DNA of 64,000 nt from Ovis canadensis (Eukaryota; Chordata; Mammalia; Artiodactyla; Bovidae): contig NC_091251.1 of the NCBI RefSeq assembly GCF_042477335.2, positions 28,040,501 through 28,104,500 on the forward strand, read 5' to 3'. A program made the translations under genes and the position numbers. Shown piece after piece: positions 18,945-30,072 of the stretch (position 1 is its first letter; each line of letters begins with the position of its first letter). A model generated the notes under the pieces. The model did no database searches. It was not told the origin of the DNA and saw only the letters and a list, made by a program, of their open reading frames with translations.

Positions 18945-19580
18945 TCAGGAATTAATGATGCTCAGGTTCTTGATGTCTCAGAGCAGAAAGAACTCAGTGA
19001 GAGACAAAGTGATATGTAAGAAGTGGATTTATTTAGAGAGAAATATAGTCCACAGACAGAGTGTGGGCCATCTGAGAAGGCAAGAGCAGCACCAGGGTAT
19101 GGGGTTGTCAGTTTTTATCAGTTCAGTCGTTCAGTCGTGTCGGACTCTTTGCGACCCCATGGACTGCAGCACGCCAGGCTTCCCTGTCCATCACCAACTT
19201 CCCTGTCCATCACCAACTCTGAGCTTGCTCAGACTCATGTCCATCGAGTTGGTGATGCCATCCAATGATCTCATCCTCTGTTGTCCTCCTTTCCTCCTGC
19301 CTTCAATCTTTCCCTGCGTCAGGGTCTTTTCAGTTTTTATAGGGGTGGATAATTTCACAGGCTGATGAATGGGAAGATTATTCCAGCTATTTGGCGGAAA
19401 GGGTGGAGATTTCCAGGAATTGGGCCACTGCCCATTTCAAGATCTTTATGGTCAGACTTAGATCTATCTTGGTGCCTGTGGGTGTGTCATTTAACTTGCT
19501 GATGTGTTTCAGTGAACACATACTGAGGCTCAAGATCTAGTGGAAATCTACTCGTCTGCCATCTTGGACCTATTTTATTC
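18945..19580 (-). mobile_element. Antisense retroviral LTR, split by a BovB/Bov-A 3' fragment
   Basis: Read on the - strand this stretch has LTR architecture: a U3-like part, a TATAAAAA box at 19341-19334, and an AATAAA at 19033-19028. Removing the inserted fragment at 19119-19329 leaves about 90 bp between them. Exact ends were not determined and the family is not named. No coding region is attached. Confidence 0.55.
19119..19329 (-). mobile_element. BovB 3' end / Bov-A type fragment inserted in an LTR
   Basis: The + strand is the reverse complement of the BovB tail (gttcagtcgtgtcggactc, then catcaccaactctgagctt). It is flanked by an 11-bp target duplication TCAGTTTTTAT (19108-19118 and 19330-19340). 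It contains an internal tandem copy of ttccctgtccatcaccaac. The insertion lies exactly on the LTR TATA box. Confidence 0.8.
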
Positions 19581-19599
19581 TAAACAGTTTACGTTGTGT

Positions 19600-20700
19600 C
19601 CTTGGTCTATGCTATTCTTTTAAAGGTTGTGCCCTACCTCCTGTCTGACAGGGAAGTCATAGAAATCTTGAAGAAGACCTAGGTTTTCCCTATCTTGTGA
19701 GATCGGGTTCAAGCCAATCACTTGTACAATTGAGATGTTAGGATTGATCTCAGCGAGGCAGCAGTGAAAGGTGGCATGAAGCGAGATCTTAATTCCCTGC
19801 CCAGGAATTGATCCTGGGAAAACCAGGAATGAAAACCAGGAATCCTAGCCACAAAACCAGCAAGGGCTAGAGGCTAGAAGGTAATTTTCCCCTGGATCTT
19901 TGCACCCAGTGAAAAATGCATTTATCACTGAAGCAGAAACTGTAAATGCGGGTACAAAGTTTATTATTAGAGATATAGCATCAAACAACAAGTGGGAGAG
20001 CACATAGAGAAAATTTAGTTGAGACAGAAGAAAGGCAGAGACGCACAATTGGAGAGAAAGGGTGTGGGTGTTCCCTCTCAGGAGGAGGACCGCAGTTAAG
20101 AGGCTGTTAAGTCATTTATATAAGGCAGTTCTTCCAGGTCTTGGTCTTCCTTCAGGCCGATCGTCTGTTTTCCTTTTTCACACCTGACCTACCCTGCTAA
20201 CCCTCCCCTGGGGGACAAAGACGGATCTTGAAGTGAAGGCTTCTGGGTAGAGCAAGACTCATTATGGCCTAACATTATCCCTTGACTTTTGACACAGAAG
20301 GAGCCTTTCTGCATGTGTGTAGTGTCTCCTTTGTCCCAAAATAGGGGGAGGGAGATCCCTTAATCCTTTTCAATTCCAATTCAAACAGGTTTTTGTCCCG
20401 CTTTGTCTTTGCCATGACTATTACGTTAAAGTGTTTACAAGAGATAAGTGCTGGCTATTTACCCTGTTTTTGTTGTTACTTGATTTTGGAGGGCAAACAG
20501 GAGGCTGATTGTAAATGTCTCAATGGAACCCACCTATCACTTGTCTCAGGAAATGGAAACAGGATATATATAAATATATGTATATATATATATAAATGTC
20601 TAACCTGAAGTCCCTCTATTTCCTACATCAGGATTACCCCAGTAGACACAAGAAACCATTGACTACCCAACTCAGTTATCACAATAAACATTTTTCCAGG
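19600..20700 (-). mobile_element. Second antisense retroviral LTR (ends uncertain)
   Basis: On the - strand a TATA-like TTATATAAAT lies at 20124-20113 and an AATAAA at 19965-19960, about 150 bp apart, as in a U3-R layout. The left part (19740-19900) carries repeated ccaggaat motifs. The family was not identified and the borders are estimates. Confidence 0.4.
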
Positions 20701-20940
20701 CTTCTCTCTTGCTGAAGTCAATATTATGTGGCTATTATTGATTGAACTTCAGTCATAATTTACGAATCAAACATACAAGAGATAGTAAACCAGCTTTTCT
20801 CTTTTCTGACTGTATCCTGACCAATACATGCCGCTGTGGGCAGTGCTAATCTAATACAGATAGGTAACTCCTTTCTGATAATCATCTATTGCAGCTGCAT
20901 GCTATTTAGAGCATCTTTATCATCATCTCATTGAAGGCTA

Positions 20941-21214
20941 CTGCTGCTGCTGCTACATCGCTTCAGTCATGTCCAACTCTGTGCGACCCCATAGATGGCA
21001 GCCCACCAGGCTCCCCCGTCCCTGGGATTCTCCAGGCAAGAACACTGGAGTGGGTTGCCATTTCCTTCTCCAATGCATGAAAGTGAAAAGTGAAAGGGAA
21101 GTCGCTCAGCTGTGTCCGACTTTTAGCGACCCCATAGACTGCAGCCCACCAGGCTCCTCCATCCATGGGATTTTCCAGGCAAGAGTACTGGAGTGGGGTG
21201 CCACTGCCTTCTCC
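20941..21214 (-). mobile_element. Bov-A2 SINE, full dimer (antisense)
   Basis: Two Bov-A monomers are joined by tgcatgaaagtgaaaagtga. A perfect 12-bp target duplication CATTGAAGGCTA (20929-20940 and 21215-21226) fixes both borders. Confidence 0.93.
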
Positions 21215-21445
21215 CATTGAAGGCTAGGTCTTCAAAATAACCTTATGAAGCAGGAAAAGACTGAGTTCTCAACCACATGTTAACAATAAGGAAACTGAGG
21301 CCCAAAGAATAAAAAATTACATTTTGATTAGGTATGAGAGATAATCTCAGATCTTAAGGAATGTTGGAATCATAGATATGAATGCATGAAAAGTCAAACA
21401 ACATTAAAGAAGTAAAAATAAGTGAATAAAAATTAAAATGTAATA

Positions 21446-21783
21446 GGGACTGATGGTTCATTGGTTAAGACTCCACTGGGCTTCCCTGGTGGCTCAGACA
21501 GGAAAGAATCTGCTTGCAATTCTGAGACCAGGATTTAATCCCTGGGTCAGGAAGTTCCCCTGGAGAAGATGAATGGCAATCCACTCCAGTATTCTTGCCT
21601 GGAGAATTCCAAGGACAGAGAAGCTTGGCGAGTTACAGTCCATGGAGTCACAAAGAGTCACTCGACTGAGCAGCTAACACTTTCACTTCACTTTCTTCCA
21701 CTGCAGGGGGCACGGATGCCATCCCTGGTCAGGGAACTAAGATCCCCATCCTGCTCAGCATGGATAATAAATAAATAATTGAA
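21446..21783 (+). mobile_element. CHR-2 type SINE split by a Bov-tA
   Basis: The left piece is gactgatggttcattggtta. The right piece resumes at cttccactgcagggggcacg near 21694 and ends in an ATAAATAA tail. A Bov-tA occupies 21479-21692. Confidence 0.8.
21479..21692 (+). mobile_element. Bov-tA SINE (sense) nested in a CHR
   Basis: It starts gggcttccctggtggctcag and ends gcagctaacactttcacttc. It interrupts the CHR at 21446-21783. Confidence 0.87.
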
Positions 21784-22075
21784 ATGTAATAGTGAACATA
21801 AATAAATAAAATGTATACATAAAAAAGGGGGAATAAATGTAAAAATAAATGTTGTAAGGGAGAGCACAATTTCTGAAAGAATGATAGAAATCACAGTGCA
21901 TTCGATGTCAAAGTCAGTCCAGCTCAACCTTCTCATGACCCCACCCACTTCTTTCCATCTTCTCGGCCTCCCCAAACCGTCATTGTCTCCACCAGGATTA
22001 CCATAATATCTTCCTTACTAGTCTCTCTGACTCCAGCTTTGTCCCTATAATCAGTTCTCCAAATAACATCTTTAG

Positions 22076-22151
22076 GGAGCCTGGTGGGCTGCCGTCTACG
22101 GGGTCGCACAGAGTCGGACACGACTGAAGCAACTTAGCAGCAGCAGCAGCA
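22076..22151 (+). mobile_element. Bov-A2 SINE, 5'-truncated (sense)
   Basis: Only the last 75 bp remain, from gggagcctggtgggctgccg to the (CAG)n tail. Confidence 0.8.
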
Positions 22152-22369
22152 ACATGATAAATCTCAGCTTATCACTCCCCAGCTTCAATCCATAGTGGCA
22201 CCCCACTGCCCTAAAAGTAGAATTCTTTAACTTCATCAACAAGATCTTTCTTGATCTGGTCCTCTTATCCCTTGGGCCTCAGCTGTTGCCATTTGCTGCC
22301 TAGAACTCTGCTTCTTATAGACTGCTATGTTATTAAATAAATATCTGGTCTCTGCTTTCTCCTGGCGCA

Positions 22370-23042
22370 GTGCTCCTGAAACCCTTGGGATTTCCGGGTT
22401 GATAGGAATGTCTTTTGTTATTCATGAGGAATCCCTTTCTATCCTGAGTTTATGCTAAAGAAGTGACTTAGGGCGGGGTGCCTAGAGAGCCTCCAGATGG
22501 GGCTGCTTAACAGAAGGACTGAGTGATTAAATGGTGAGAACTGCCCGCTGGGAGCTGGGGAGGAAACGCTGGAGGTTGAGATCTGTAAAAACCCTTGAAC
22601 AGCAAGATCCCGAGAGCTTCAGAGTTGGTAAGCACATCCACGTGCCAGGAGGGTGGGTGCACCCCAATTTCATGGAGACAGAAGTTCTTCTGCTCAGGAG
22701 CCTTCCTTATCTCTCCCTGGGTACTTCTTATCTGGCTGTTGATTTGCATCCTTTATGATCAACTGGTAAGTGTAAGTAAAGTACCTTCTTGAGTTTGGTG
22801 AGCTGATCTAGCAAAGTATCAAACCCAAGGAGGGTGTCCTGGGAGCCCCTTATTTATAGCCAGTAGGTCAGAGGTTTGTACAGCTTACAACTTACAGCTG
22901 GCATCTGAAATAGAGGTTGTTTTGTGGGACTGAGCATAAGCTATAGGGTGTACATTAACTCTTGTGTAGTTTGTTTCACAATTAAATTGAATTGTTGAAC
23001 ACCCAGCTGGTGTTGCAGAATTCGTTGTTGTCCAAAACATCT
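22370..23042 (+). mobile_element. ERV1-type LTR remnant (sense)
   Basis: Phrases such as cacccagctggtgttgcaga, caggagccttccttatctc and catctgaaatagagg recall mammalian ERV1 (MER4-group-like) LTRs. I see no open reading frame or internal viral region. Ends and family name are uncertain. Confidence 0.45.
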
Positions 23043-23460
23043 CGGATACTCTTTGTTTTGCTTTTGTTACCGATCCCAAGTTCATTTGCCCGATACACAC
23101 TCATGCCAAACCCACCAAAAAGTTGGAGTTGGGAGCAGAGGCAAATTTATCACAAGGCCAAGGAAAGAGAATGGGTGGCCTCTGCTCAATAACCCCAAAC
23201 TCCTCAGTGGCTTTTGGGGAGAAGTTTTTGTAGGCAAACTTGGGGTGAGGGCTACAGGGTGTGTGAGTTTCCCCTATTGGCTGGTGATGGGGGAAGAGAG
23301 TGGTGTTCTGGGAGTCTTGGGCTCAGCCTGAAGTTACTACCATCCTCCACCTGGGTGGAGGGGTCTTAGTTTCTGTAGAAGAACTCAAAAATATTGTTAT
23401 GTTATATCCCTGGAGGAACTGGGACCCAGTCCCATCGCTGCACCATTTTTCTTGACTACT
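23043..23460 (-). mobile_element. Possible antisense LTR remnant
   Basis: The stretch with aatttatcacaaggccaagg followed by gagaatgggtggc resembles the R/U5 part of an ERV1-like LTR read in reverse. The evidence is memory of similar elements only. Confidence 0.3.
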
Positions 23461-23495
23461 TCTCCCTTCTTTCTGTATCCCCTGCCTTCCCTGTG

Positions 23496-23645
23496 GTGGT
23501 TTAGCGCTAAGTCGTGTCCAACTCTTTGTGACCCTATGGACCATAGCCAGGCTTCTCTGTCCATGGGATTTCCCAGGCAGAACACTGAAGTGGGTAGCCT
23601 TTCCCTTCTGCAGGGGATCTTCCCGACCCCAGGGATCAAACCCTG
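23496..23645 (-). mobile_element. Bov-tA SINE fragment (antisense)
   Basis: The sequence gctaagtcgtgtccaactct through gatcttcccgaccccaggga matches the reversed element without its far tRNA-like end. Confidence 0.82.
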
Positions 23646-24309
23646 ATTAATAACTATTTGAATCTGCTCTTTGGAACTGAGGGAAGGTCTAGTAGGATGA
23701 ATGAAGCCTATTTCCTACAAACAAGAAACAGGAACCATGGAAAGGATATGTGCTTGGAAGGGCCCCCACAGGGCGCTGCTCAATTTCGCTGAGTTTTCCT
23801 GACTTCATGAAGTATTTTGCCATGTACTTTGGCCTCCTGGCCTTTGTATGCCATGCCCCTTCCACTTGCATCGCTCCTGCCCAGTTCTCCTGATCTAGCT
23901 AATTTCTTCCTATTCTTCAGGTCTTGACTTTGATAATCCCTCCCGGGAGGTTCTTCCTGTCTCTAGAATAGGTTAGAACCTACACCCTGCTACTCTCACA
24001 ACATCCTTGATTTCCTCACCCTAATGCTCAGCACACTTCACAGCTGTTACTTATATAATTGTCTTCTCCAAAAGTGAAGACAGTTCTGGAAGCTCAATGA
24101 TGAGTGGACTGAATGATCTGTCTTGCTCACCTTCATTTCCAGCACCCAACATCATGCCTAGTGTGTCGCAGGTACTTAAGTGTGTTGAGTTCAGAATGAA
24201 TGAATGGATATTGTAGAAACTCAAAGGGGAAAAAAAGGTTGAGGTGGTCAGGAAAAAGGTAGGCTAGGACTAGAATGACAAATGAAGAAGCTTTCATAGT
24301 CACCCAATA

Positions 24310-24796
24310 TGTTGCAGGAAGGGGAACCCCCTCCAGGGTACGAGAGTGGGCTCTTGTCTAACACTCAGAAATGAATTGTCCGAGGAGACACACGTGCTGA
24401 CAAAGCAAGAGGCTTTACTGGGAAGTAAGGCCCAGGAAGGGAGAGAAGGAGGGTAAGGGAACCCAGGAGATCTGCTCTGCCACGTGGCTCGAAGTCTCAG
24501 GTTTTAAGGCAATTGGGATTAGCCTCTAGGTTGTCTTTGGCCAATCATTCTGACTCAGGGTCTTTCCTAGTGGTGCACACATTGCTCGGCTAACATGGAT
24601 GCCAGTGAGAAGGATTCTGGGAGGTGGTAGGACACGTGGCATCTCCTTTTGACCTCTCCTGAGCTCTTCTGGTTGGTGGTGACTTATTACTGCTGTGTTC
24701 CTTACTAGGACCTGCCTTTGTAAAATAATTCATGCAAGTGGCTACTGTGGTGCCTGGCCATGGTGGGTAGTTTCAAGCAGTGTGTTTCCCCTAACA
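24310..24796 (-). mobile_element. Solo LTR of an endogenous retrovirus (ERV1/gamma-like)
   Basis: The element is 487 bp and has clean borders. On the - strand it opens TGTTAGGGGAA and closes TTCCCCTTCCTGCAACA, i.e. TG...CA with inverted ends, and it is flanked by the 4-bp duplication AATA (24306-24309 and 24797-24800). A 4-bp duplication is typical of gammaretrovirus-like ERV1 elements. An AGTAAA poly(A)-like signal lies at 24419-24414 on the - strand. No internal retroviral sequence flanks it, so it is a solo LTR left by recombination. Confidence 0.85.
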
Positions 24797-24889
24797 AATA
24801 CACTGGTACTAAACCACGGCTCCTTACCTCCCCAGGGAGCACCTGCAGAATGGAAGACAGAGGCTGAACTATGAGAGAAGAGCAGGCTC

Positions 24890-25020
24890 TAGTGTTGCCT
24901 CTGTGCCCTCACTGCATGACTTTGAGCATGTCACTTAACCTCTCAGAATCTGAGTTTCCTCATTGGTAAAATGGGGCCCCTACAGGCTACTGGTGGGTTT
25001 CTGTGAGGCTCAGGGAGGTC
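24890..25020 (-). repeat. MIR SINE fragment (antisense)
   Basis: The sequence gtcacttaacctctcagaat followed by gagtttcctcattggtaaaa is typical reverse-complement MIR. Confidence 0.75.
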
Positions 25021-25519
25021 CAGAATGTTTAAGTCCCCAGCACAAAGCGTTCTTGACCAAATGCATGTGAATTTGTTTTCACACAGCCTCCCCGTCCAAG
25101 ATTTCCCAAGGCACTGGCTGAAAGCCAGCCTGGGAAAAGCCAGCATCTCTAAGGCCAGCTTCCTGCCCCTGAATAAACCCACTCTGCCCAGTCTGATCAC
25201 CAACAGGAGCTTGGCCATCTGTTCTCTCCACCCCAGAAACAGCAGACGGTATCCATAGCCTTTCTCACAACAAGCTTTAGGAGTGCCACCAGCCAGAGCC
25301 ACTGACTTAAAGGCATTTACCTCCCACCAGGAGGCAGTATCTCTTCCCCTATAATTTTTGAGTAAAGAATTTTTTAAATTCTTTGGAATTTGAACTCTTC
25401 TCTTTAACCTTCTTTGTTAGACAAAAGGCCTCCAAGTCCTCTGAGCAACAGAATTTATTAGGTGCCTGCAAGTTTAGGGTTGTTTATGGCCCCCACTCTG
25501 CAAGGAGATTCCAAACTAA

Positions 25520-26570
25520 TTAGGGGTGTGGTAGGCCAAATCATGCCCCCCACCAAAAATAACCATGCACTTATCCCTGAAACCTATAAATATGTTTTGT
25601 TACACGGTAAGCAACTTCACAGATGTAATCAAGGTTTTGGATCTTATGATTATAGGGAGATGTCCTGTATTACTTGGGTGAGGCCAATCTAATCACATGA
25701 GTTCTTAAAGTTAGAGCACTTTATCTTGCTGGAATCAAAGGAGGAAGATGATGAAGTTGGAGATTCAAAGCATGAGAAGTAGGGGTGGTGGAGGGGGTGC
25801 ATGGAAAGCATGAGAAGGAATAAGGCAGCATGTAGAACCGAAGACCATGGATGGATGTGAGAGATGGACTGTGAAGAAAGCTGAGCGCTAAAGAATTGAC
25901 GCTTTTGAACTGTGGTGTTGGAGAAGACTCTTGAGAGTCCCTTGGACTGCAAGGAGATCCAACCAGTCCATTCTGAAGGAGATCAGCCCTATTTCTTTGG
26001 AGGGAATGATGCTGAAGCTGAAACTCCAGTACTTTGGCCACTTCATGCGGAAAGTTGACTCATTGGAAAAGACTCTGATGCTGGGAGGGATTGGGGGCAG
26101 GAGGAGAAGGGGACAACAGAGGATGAGATGGCTGGATGGCATCACTGACTCGATGGACGTGAGTCTGAGTGAACTCCAGGAGTTAGTGATGGACAGGGAG
26201 GCCTGGCGTGCTGCAATACATGGGGTCGCAAAGAGTCGGACATGAGTGAGCAACTGAACTGAACTGAACTGAGAAAAGAAGACCAGCCCCGAGCTGAGAG
26301 CAAGGAAACAGGGACCTCAGTCCTACAACCACAAGAAGCTGACTTCTATCAACAACCTGAAAGAGCCTGGAAGTGGATTCTCCCCCAGAGCCTTCAGACA
26401 AGAGCCTAGTCCTGACACTTTAATAAAAACCATATGCAGAGAACTCAACCAAGCTTTCTTGGACTTCTGACCTACAGAAATGTGAGATAATAAGTGTGCT
26501 GTTTTAAGCCAGTACATTTGTGGCGATTTGTTACCGTAGCAACAGAAAACTAATACAGGGAGACAGGGCC
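25520..26570 (+). mobile_element. MaLR (MLT1-like) LTR interrupted by BovB
   Basis: The left part (about 25520-25860) includes cacttatccctgaaacctat and ttcacagatgtaatcaaggt. The right part (about 26275-26570) includes cttggacttctgacctacag and ends aacagaaaactaataca. These are landmarks of the ERVL-MaLR LTR class. The two halves are separated by a BovB 3' end. Confidence 0.65.
25860..26273 (+). mobile_element. BovB (RTE) LINE, 3' end
   Basis: About 410 bp of the BovB 3' end in sense orientation. It encodes a degraded piece of the reverse-transcriptase C-terminus (for example [20 protein letters not shown]) and ends in the tail repeat actgaactgaactgaactga. It is 5'-truncated, as usual for this family. 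Confidence 0.88.
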
Positions 26571-26574
26571 TGTG

Positions 26575-29500
26575 TCTTGGGGTCTTTCAATCTAGAGCTT
26601 AGCCTTAAGCTGCCACAGCTGTGGATTCCTGGGCATCTAACCATGTCTGGAAAGTTGGGGGTTGTGGGTAGGCCATAGACAGAATGATTGAAGTGAAGAG
26701 AATCAGTTTCCATAGAGGTCAGGTCAGAGAGCCTCTCTTAGAAGAGATACCCAACCCACAAACTTGGTACAAGGACCCAGTTCTGAGAACAGGGAACAAA
26801 AATTAGAGTCCCACTTGGAGGGTATTTAGATAGGAGGTCCTCCCTGTAGCAGTTCTGGCCAGTGACCTTTGGCTCACAGAAGGACAAATGGGGTATAGGC
26901 AGCCTACTGAGTTAAGCGCCTGGGGACTAACTGAGAAGTGCATATGAGACCCACCTGGATATTCGGGAGCAATATGAGAGCCTCTGGGATTTCTGTAGTT
27001 CTGTGATAGAGGCATCAGAGCAACATGGATTTATTCATGTTATTTATGATGCAGTTATACCCTCTTGCCCCCCAAACTGGTATGGCCTGGAGAAACAGAG
27101 TGCCCCAAGATGTTAACCTCCAAGGCAAAATAAGAGGCTTTGAAATGTCAGACAGATGGAGCAGGGTGGAAGAGGCAGGAGCATAGAGAGGGGATGGTTT
27201 GGTCAGACACAGTGGTGCTAACTTTCCTCCCATTGCTTTTATAGGTTACCTTATCTTTCTGAGGCTGAGTTTCCAAACCTAAAAAAAAAAAAAAAAAGAT
27301 CTTTATCACAAAACATTATGAAGAAACAATAGGCAGGTTATTAATCATTACAGCACATGATGAAAAATACATCCCCTACTACTCCAGTTCAAAAACTCTC
27401 ACGTTTCCCATTTTAGTTCTCCAATATTGAGATGTGTCTTATAATTATATTGGCCAGGCAGGAGTCCTGAGGTAGTTTTATTGCCTGCACTTGCAAAATT
27501 AGTGTCCGTGGTTGAAAAGAAAATTCCAAAGCCTATTGACTAGTGAAGTAGCCTTTTAAGAAAAGCTCTCTCTCCAACTTCTCAGAGCGCAGAGGATAAC
27601 CTCATGCAGTTGAGCAGACAGCAGTGATGATTCAGAAGGGCTAGGCTCTAAATGTGGACAAGTTTTAGTGGTGCCGCAACCAATTTTTCTTTTTTTAATG
27701 TGTGTACAAGACAGATGAATGATAAAAACAAGTCTAAAAGAGCACTTTCAATAAGTACAAAATGAAAAATTCTAAGTGATAAAAAAACGCTGATAAAATA
27801 TGGGAACTATTTTTATGCCCAACTAACTTATACAGAAATCAAGACTGAGAGAACACTTGGAGCAAATAGCAGACTAAGACATAAGGAAATGATCTCAGGC
27901 CTATGGCAGGTACCTATCTGATGTGATTAGTAACCACTGTATTTAACCACTGTATTTGTATCCCCCAAATCCTTCACAGGAGCCCAAGAGCTCCAACCTT
28001 TGACCCACCAGAGATATGCTTCAGTTTTGCCCACTGAGTACGTATGTGCATACACAAATCCAAAAAACAGGAGTTGGTTGAGAAATAAAGGAAGAAAAAC
28101 CCAGATGTTGCAGAATATTACAAAAGATTGGAGTTATTTTAAAGAGGGTCTATTATGGCATCATTGATAAAGTATATATTGATCATGTCTATAATGTTAT
28201 GAGTTTGGACACATATACAAGCTGTGATACCTTTACCACAACCACTAAGGTAATAGGCATCCCTCACCATTCAAAGTTTCTTTATGTCCCTTTGTTTGTG
28301 TTAAGAACACTTAACACCTTCTTAAATTTTGAACCAGGGACTAAAGTCAGGCAGTGACAAGGACAAAATTGAATAGGGAAGTTGTTGGTTCAGTAAAATG
28401 CTGGGCTCCAGGAAGTGATGCAATCCAGGAAGTTATATATTTCACATAAAGACACAACCAGGAAGTAGTGCTTTAGTTCCAGTCGAAAGTATGGGAGGCA
28501 GACGTTGTTGCTGTAGCTGCATAGGGAGTTTCTTGAGCAGATGGCTTGGGGTAGAATACTGAGATTTGCAAGAGAAGCGAGGACAGTGGAGAAAGAAGAG
28601 AGGTATGGACCGCCCCTGAGAAGAGGTGTCCCGTCAGCAAGCATCTTCTTGAAATGATACAGAATCAGAAAGCAGGCTTCTTCCAGGCTCCACATTTGCC
28701 CCCACCCCGCTGCTTTCATTATGAAGGAAGAACAGCAGAAAAGAATAGACACTTTGAGTGCTGCTGTGAAGCAGAAGAAAACCAAGACAATGTTTTAGTT
28801 AAATAAGGAAAAAAGGAAAGGAAACACAAACTCCAAAGCCTCAGTGGTAAATCTCCACCAGTGAGGATGAGCTGTGCTGGGAAAGATCTCAGATAAGAAG
28901 GTATATTCTGTGCCTTTTTGCTGCAAAGCCTGTAAATATGACTTCTAACTTTGGGGCTCCAGCCATGGCCAGAGACTGCGGATTCCTCTGACTTCAGGAC
29001 ACAAAGGAAGTTTAAAAATTCAGGAACCCCTTCCAGTCACCTCCGAGATACCAGGACAGAATAATAATGGGAAAGTGAGTGACAGGACAGTGAAACAGGG
29101 TTCCCAGGATACAGTGAACATCACATTTTTAGATCAAGAAAGAAGGCAAAATATTTTTTTCCTAGAGTTTTCTAGGAAAACTCTCAATAGGAGAATGAAA
29201 GAGGGAAAAAAAAAATTAACCAAAAAAAAGCTAAGAGGAAGGAGAGCTGACCACTTTAAGAAGTATGAAAAGGGTGATAGAAAGAAGAGAGGCATGAAAA
29301 ATTAGGATCTCCTGATGGGAACTTATCCAGAGCCTGAAGTGAGTGGAAAAGCTTGGACCTCAGAGGGTCTGGTGGGCTGGAAGAGATGCTTCCTGCTGAG
29401 AACCTTGGCAGCCTAGCTCTTTAAAGAAGATGAAACTTTAGTCCTCTTCTTGGCTTTCCTAGTAGAGAGTTCCTTAAGAATTGCCTTTATATGACTTCAA

Positions 29501-29660
29501 ATGACTTTCTCCAAAGATCAAGCCATTTTTTTCAGTGATTCTCCTTCTTCCTTGACAGCAAGTCTCTTCTTGAGCAGCTGTGAACTCATTGTCCACCTCC
29601 ATCATTGAAGGACAGAGTGGATAGAGCAGGGTTCTTTCATGAGTTGTCTTGGGGTGAAAT
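26575..29660. other. Intergenic, unclassified, partly A-rich
   Basis: No SINE, L1 or gene was recognised over about 3 kb. A lysine-rich open frame at 29075-29305 (+) and Lys/Arg-rich stretches on the - strand near 29400-29620 might be remains of an old retrocopy, but I cannot name a parent gene. Confidence 0.4.
27281..27297 (+). repeat. Poly(A) run
   Basis: Seventeen A in a row after ccaaaccta. No recognisable retroelement body was seen to its left. Confidence 0.8.
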
Positions 29661-29669
29661 TGCCTCCCT

Positions 29670-30072
29670 CTTTAGACAGCTGTGCCTTGCTCTCCTTGTG
29701 GGATCTTAACACCCCAACCAGGGATCAAATGCATGCGTGGAATTGCAGAGCCCTAACCACTGGGTCCGGAGAAGGCAATAGCAACCCACTCCAGTACACT
29801 TGCCTGGAAAATCCCATGGGCGGAGGAGCCTGGTAGGCTGCAGTCCATGGGGTCGTGAAGAGTTGGACATGACTGAGTGACTTCACTTTCACTTTTTACT
29901 TTCATGCATTGGAGAAGGAAATGGCAACCCACTCCAGTGTTCTTGCCTGGAGACTCGCAGGGATGGGGGAGCTTGGTGGGCTGCCATCTATGAGGTCTCA
30001 CAGAGTTAGACACGACTGAAGCGACTTAGCAGCAGCAACAGCAGCAACCACTGGGCCACCAGGGTATTCCCT
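29670..30072 (-). mobile_element. CHR-2 type SINE (antisense) split by a Bov-A2
   Basis: The left piece has gtgggatcttaacaccccaa and accagggatcaaatgc. The right piece is ccactgggccaccagggtat. The Bov-A2 at 29765-30045 lies between them. Confidence 0.8.
29765..30045 (+). mobile_element. Bov-A2 SINE, full dimer (sense)
   Basis: Two monomers are joined by cactttcactttttactttc. A 10-bp target duplication AACCACTGGG (29755-29764 and 30046-30055) marks insertion into an antisense CHR. Confidence 0.92.

Noticed and set aside
25931-26245. 105-codon open frame with a reverse-transcriptase-like end
   Set aside because: It is the 3' fragment of a BovB LINE, 5'-truncated, and not a functional gene.
28390-28785. 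131-codon open frame on the - strand, Cys/Ser/Leu-rich
   Set aside because: No domain, homology or gene structure was recognised, and the composition looks like antisense of A-rich sequence. It is mentioned only as part of the unclassified tract.
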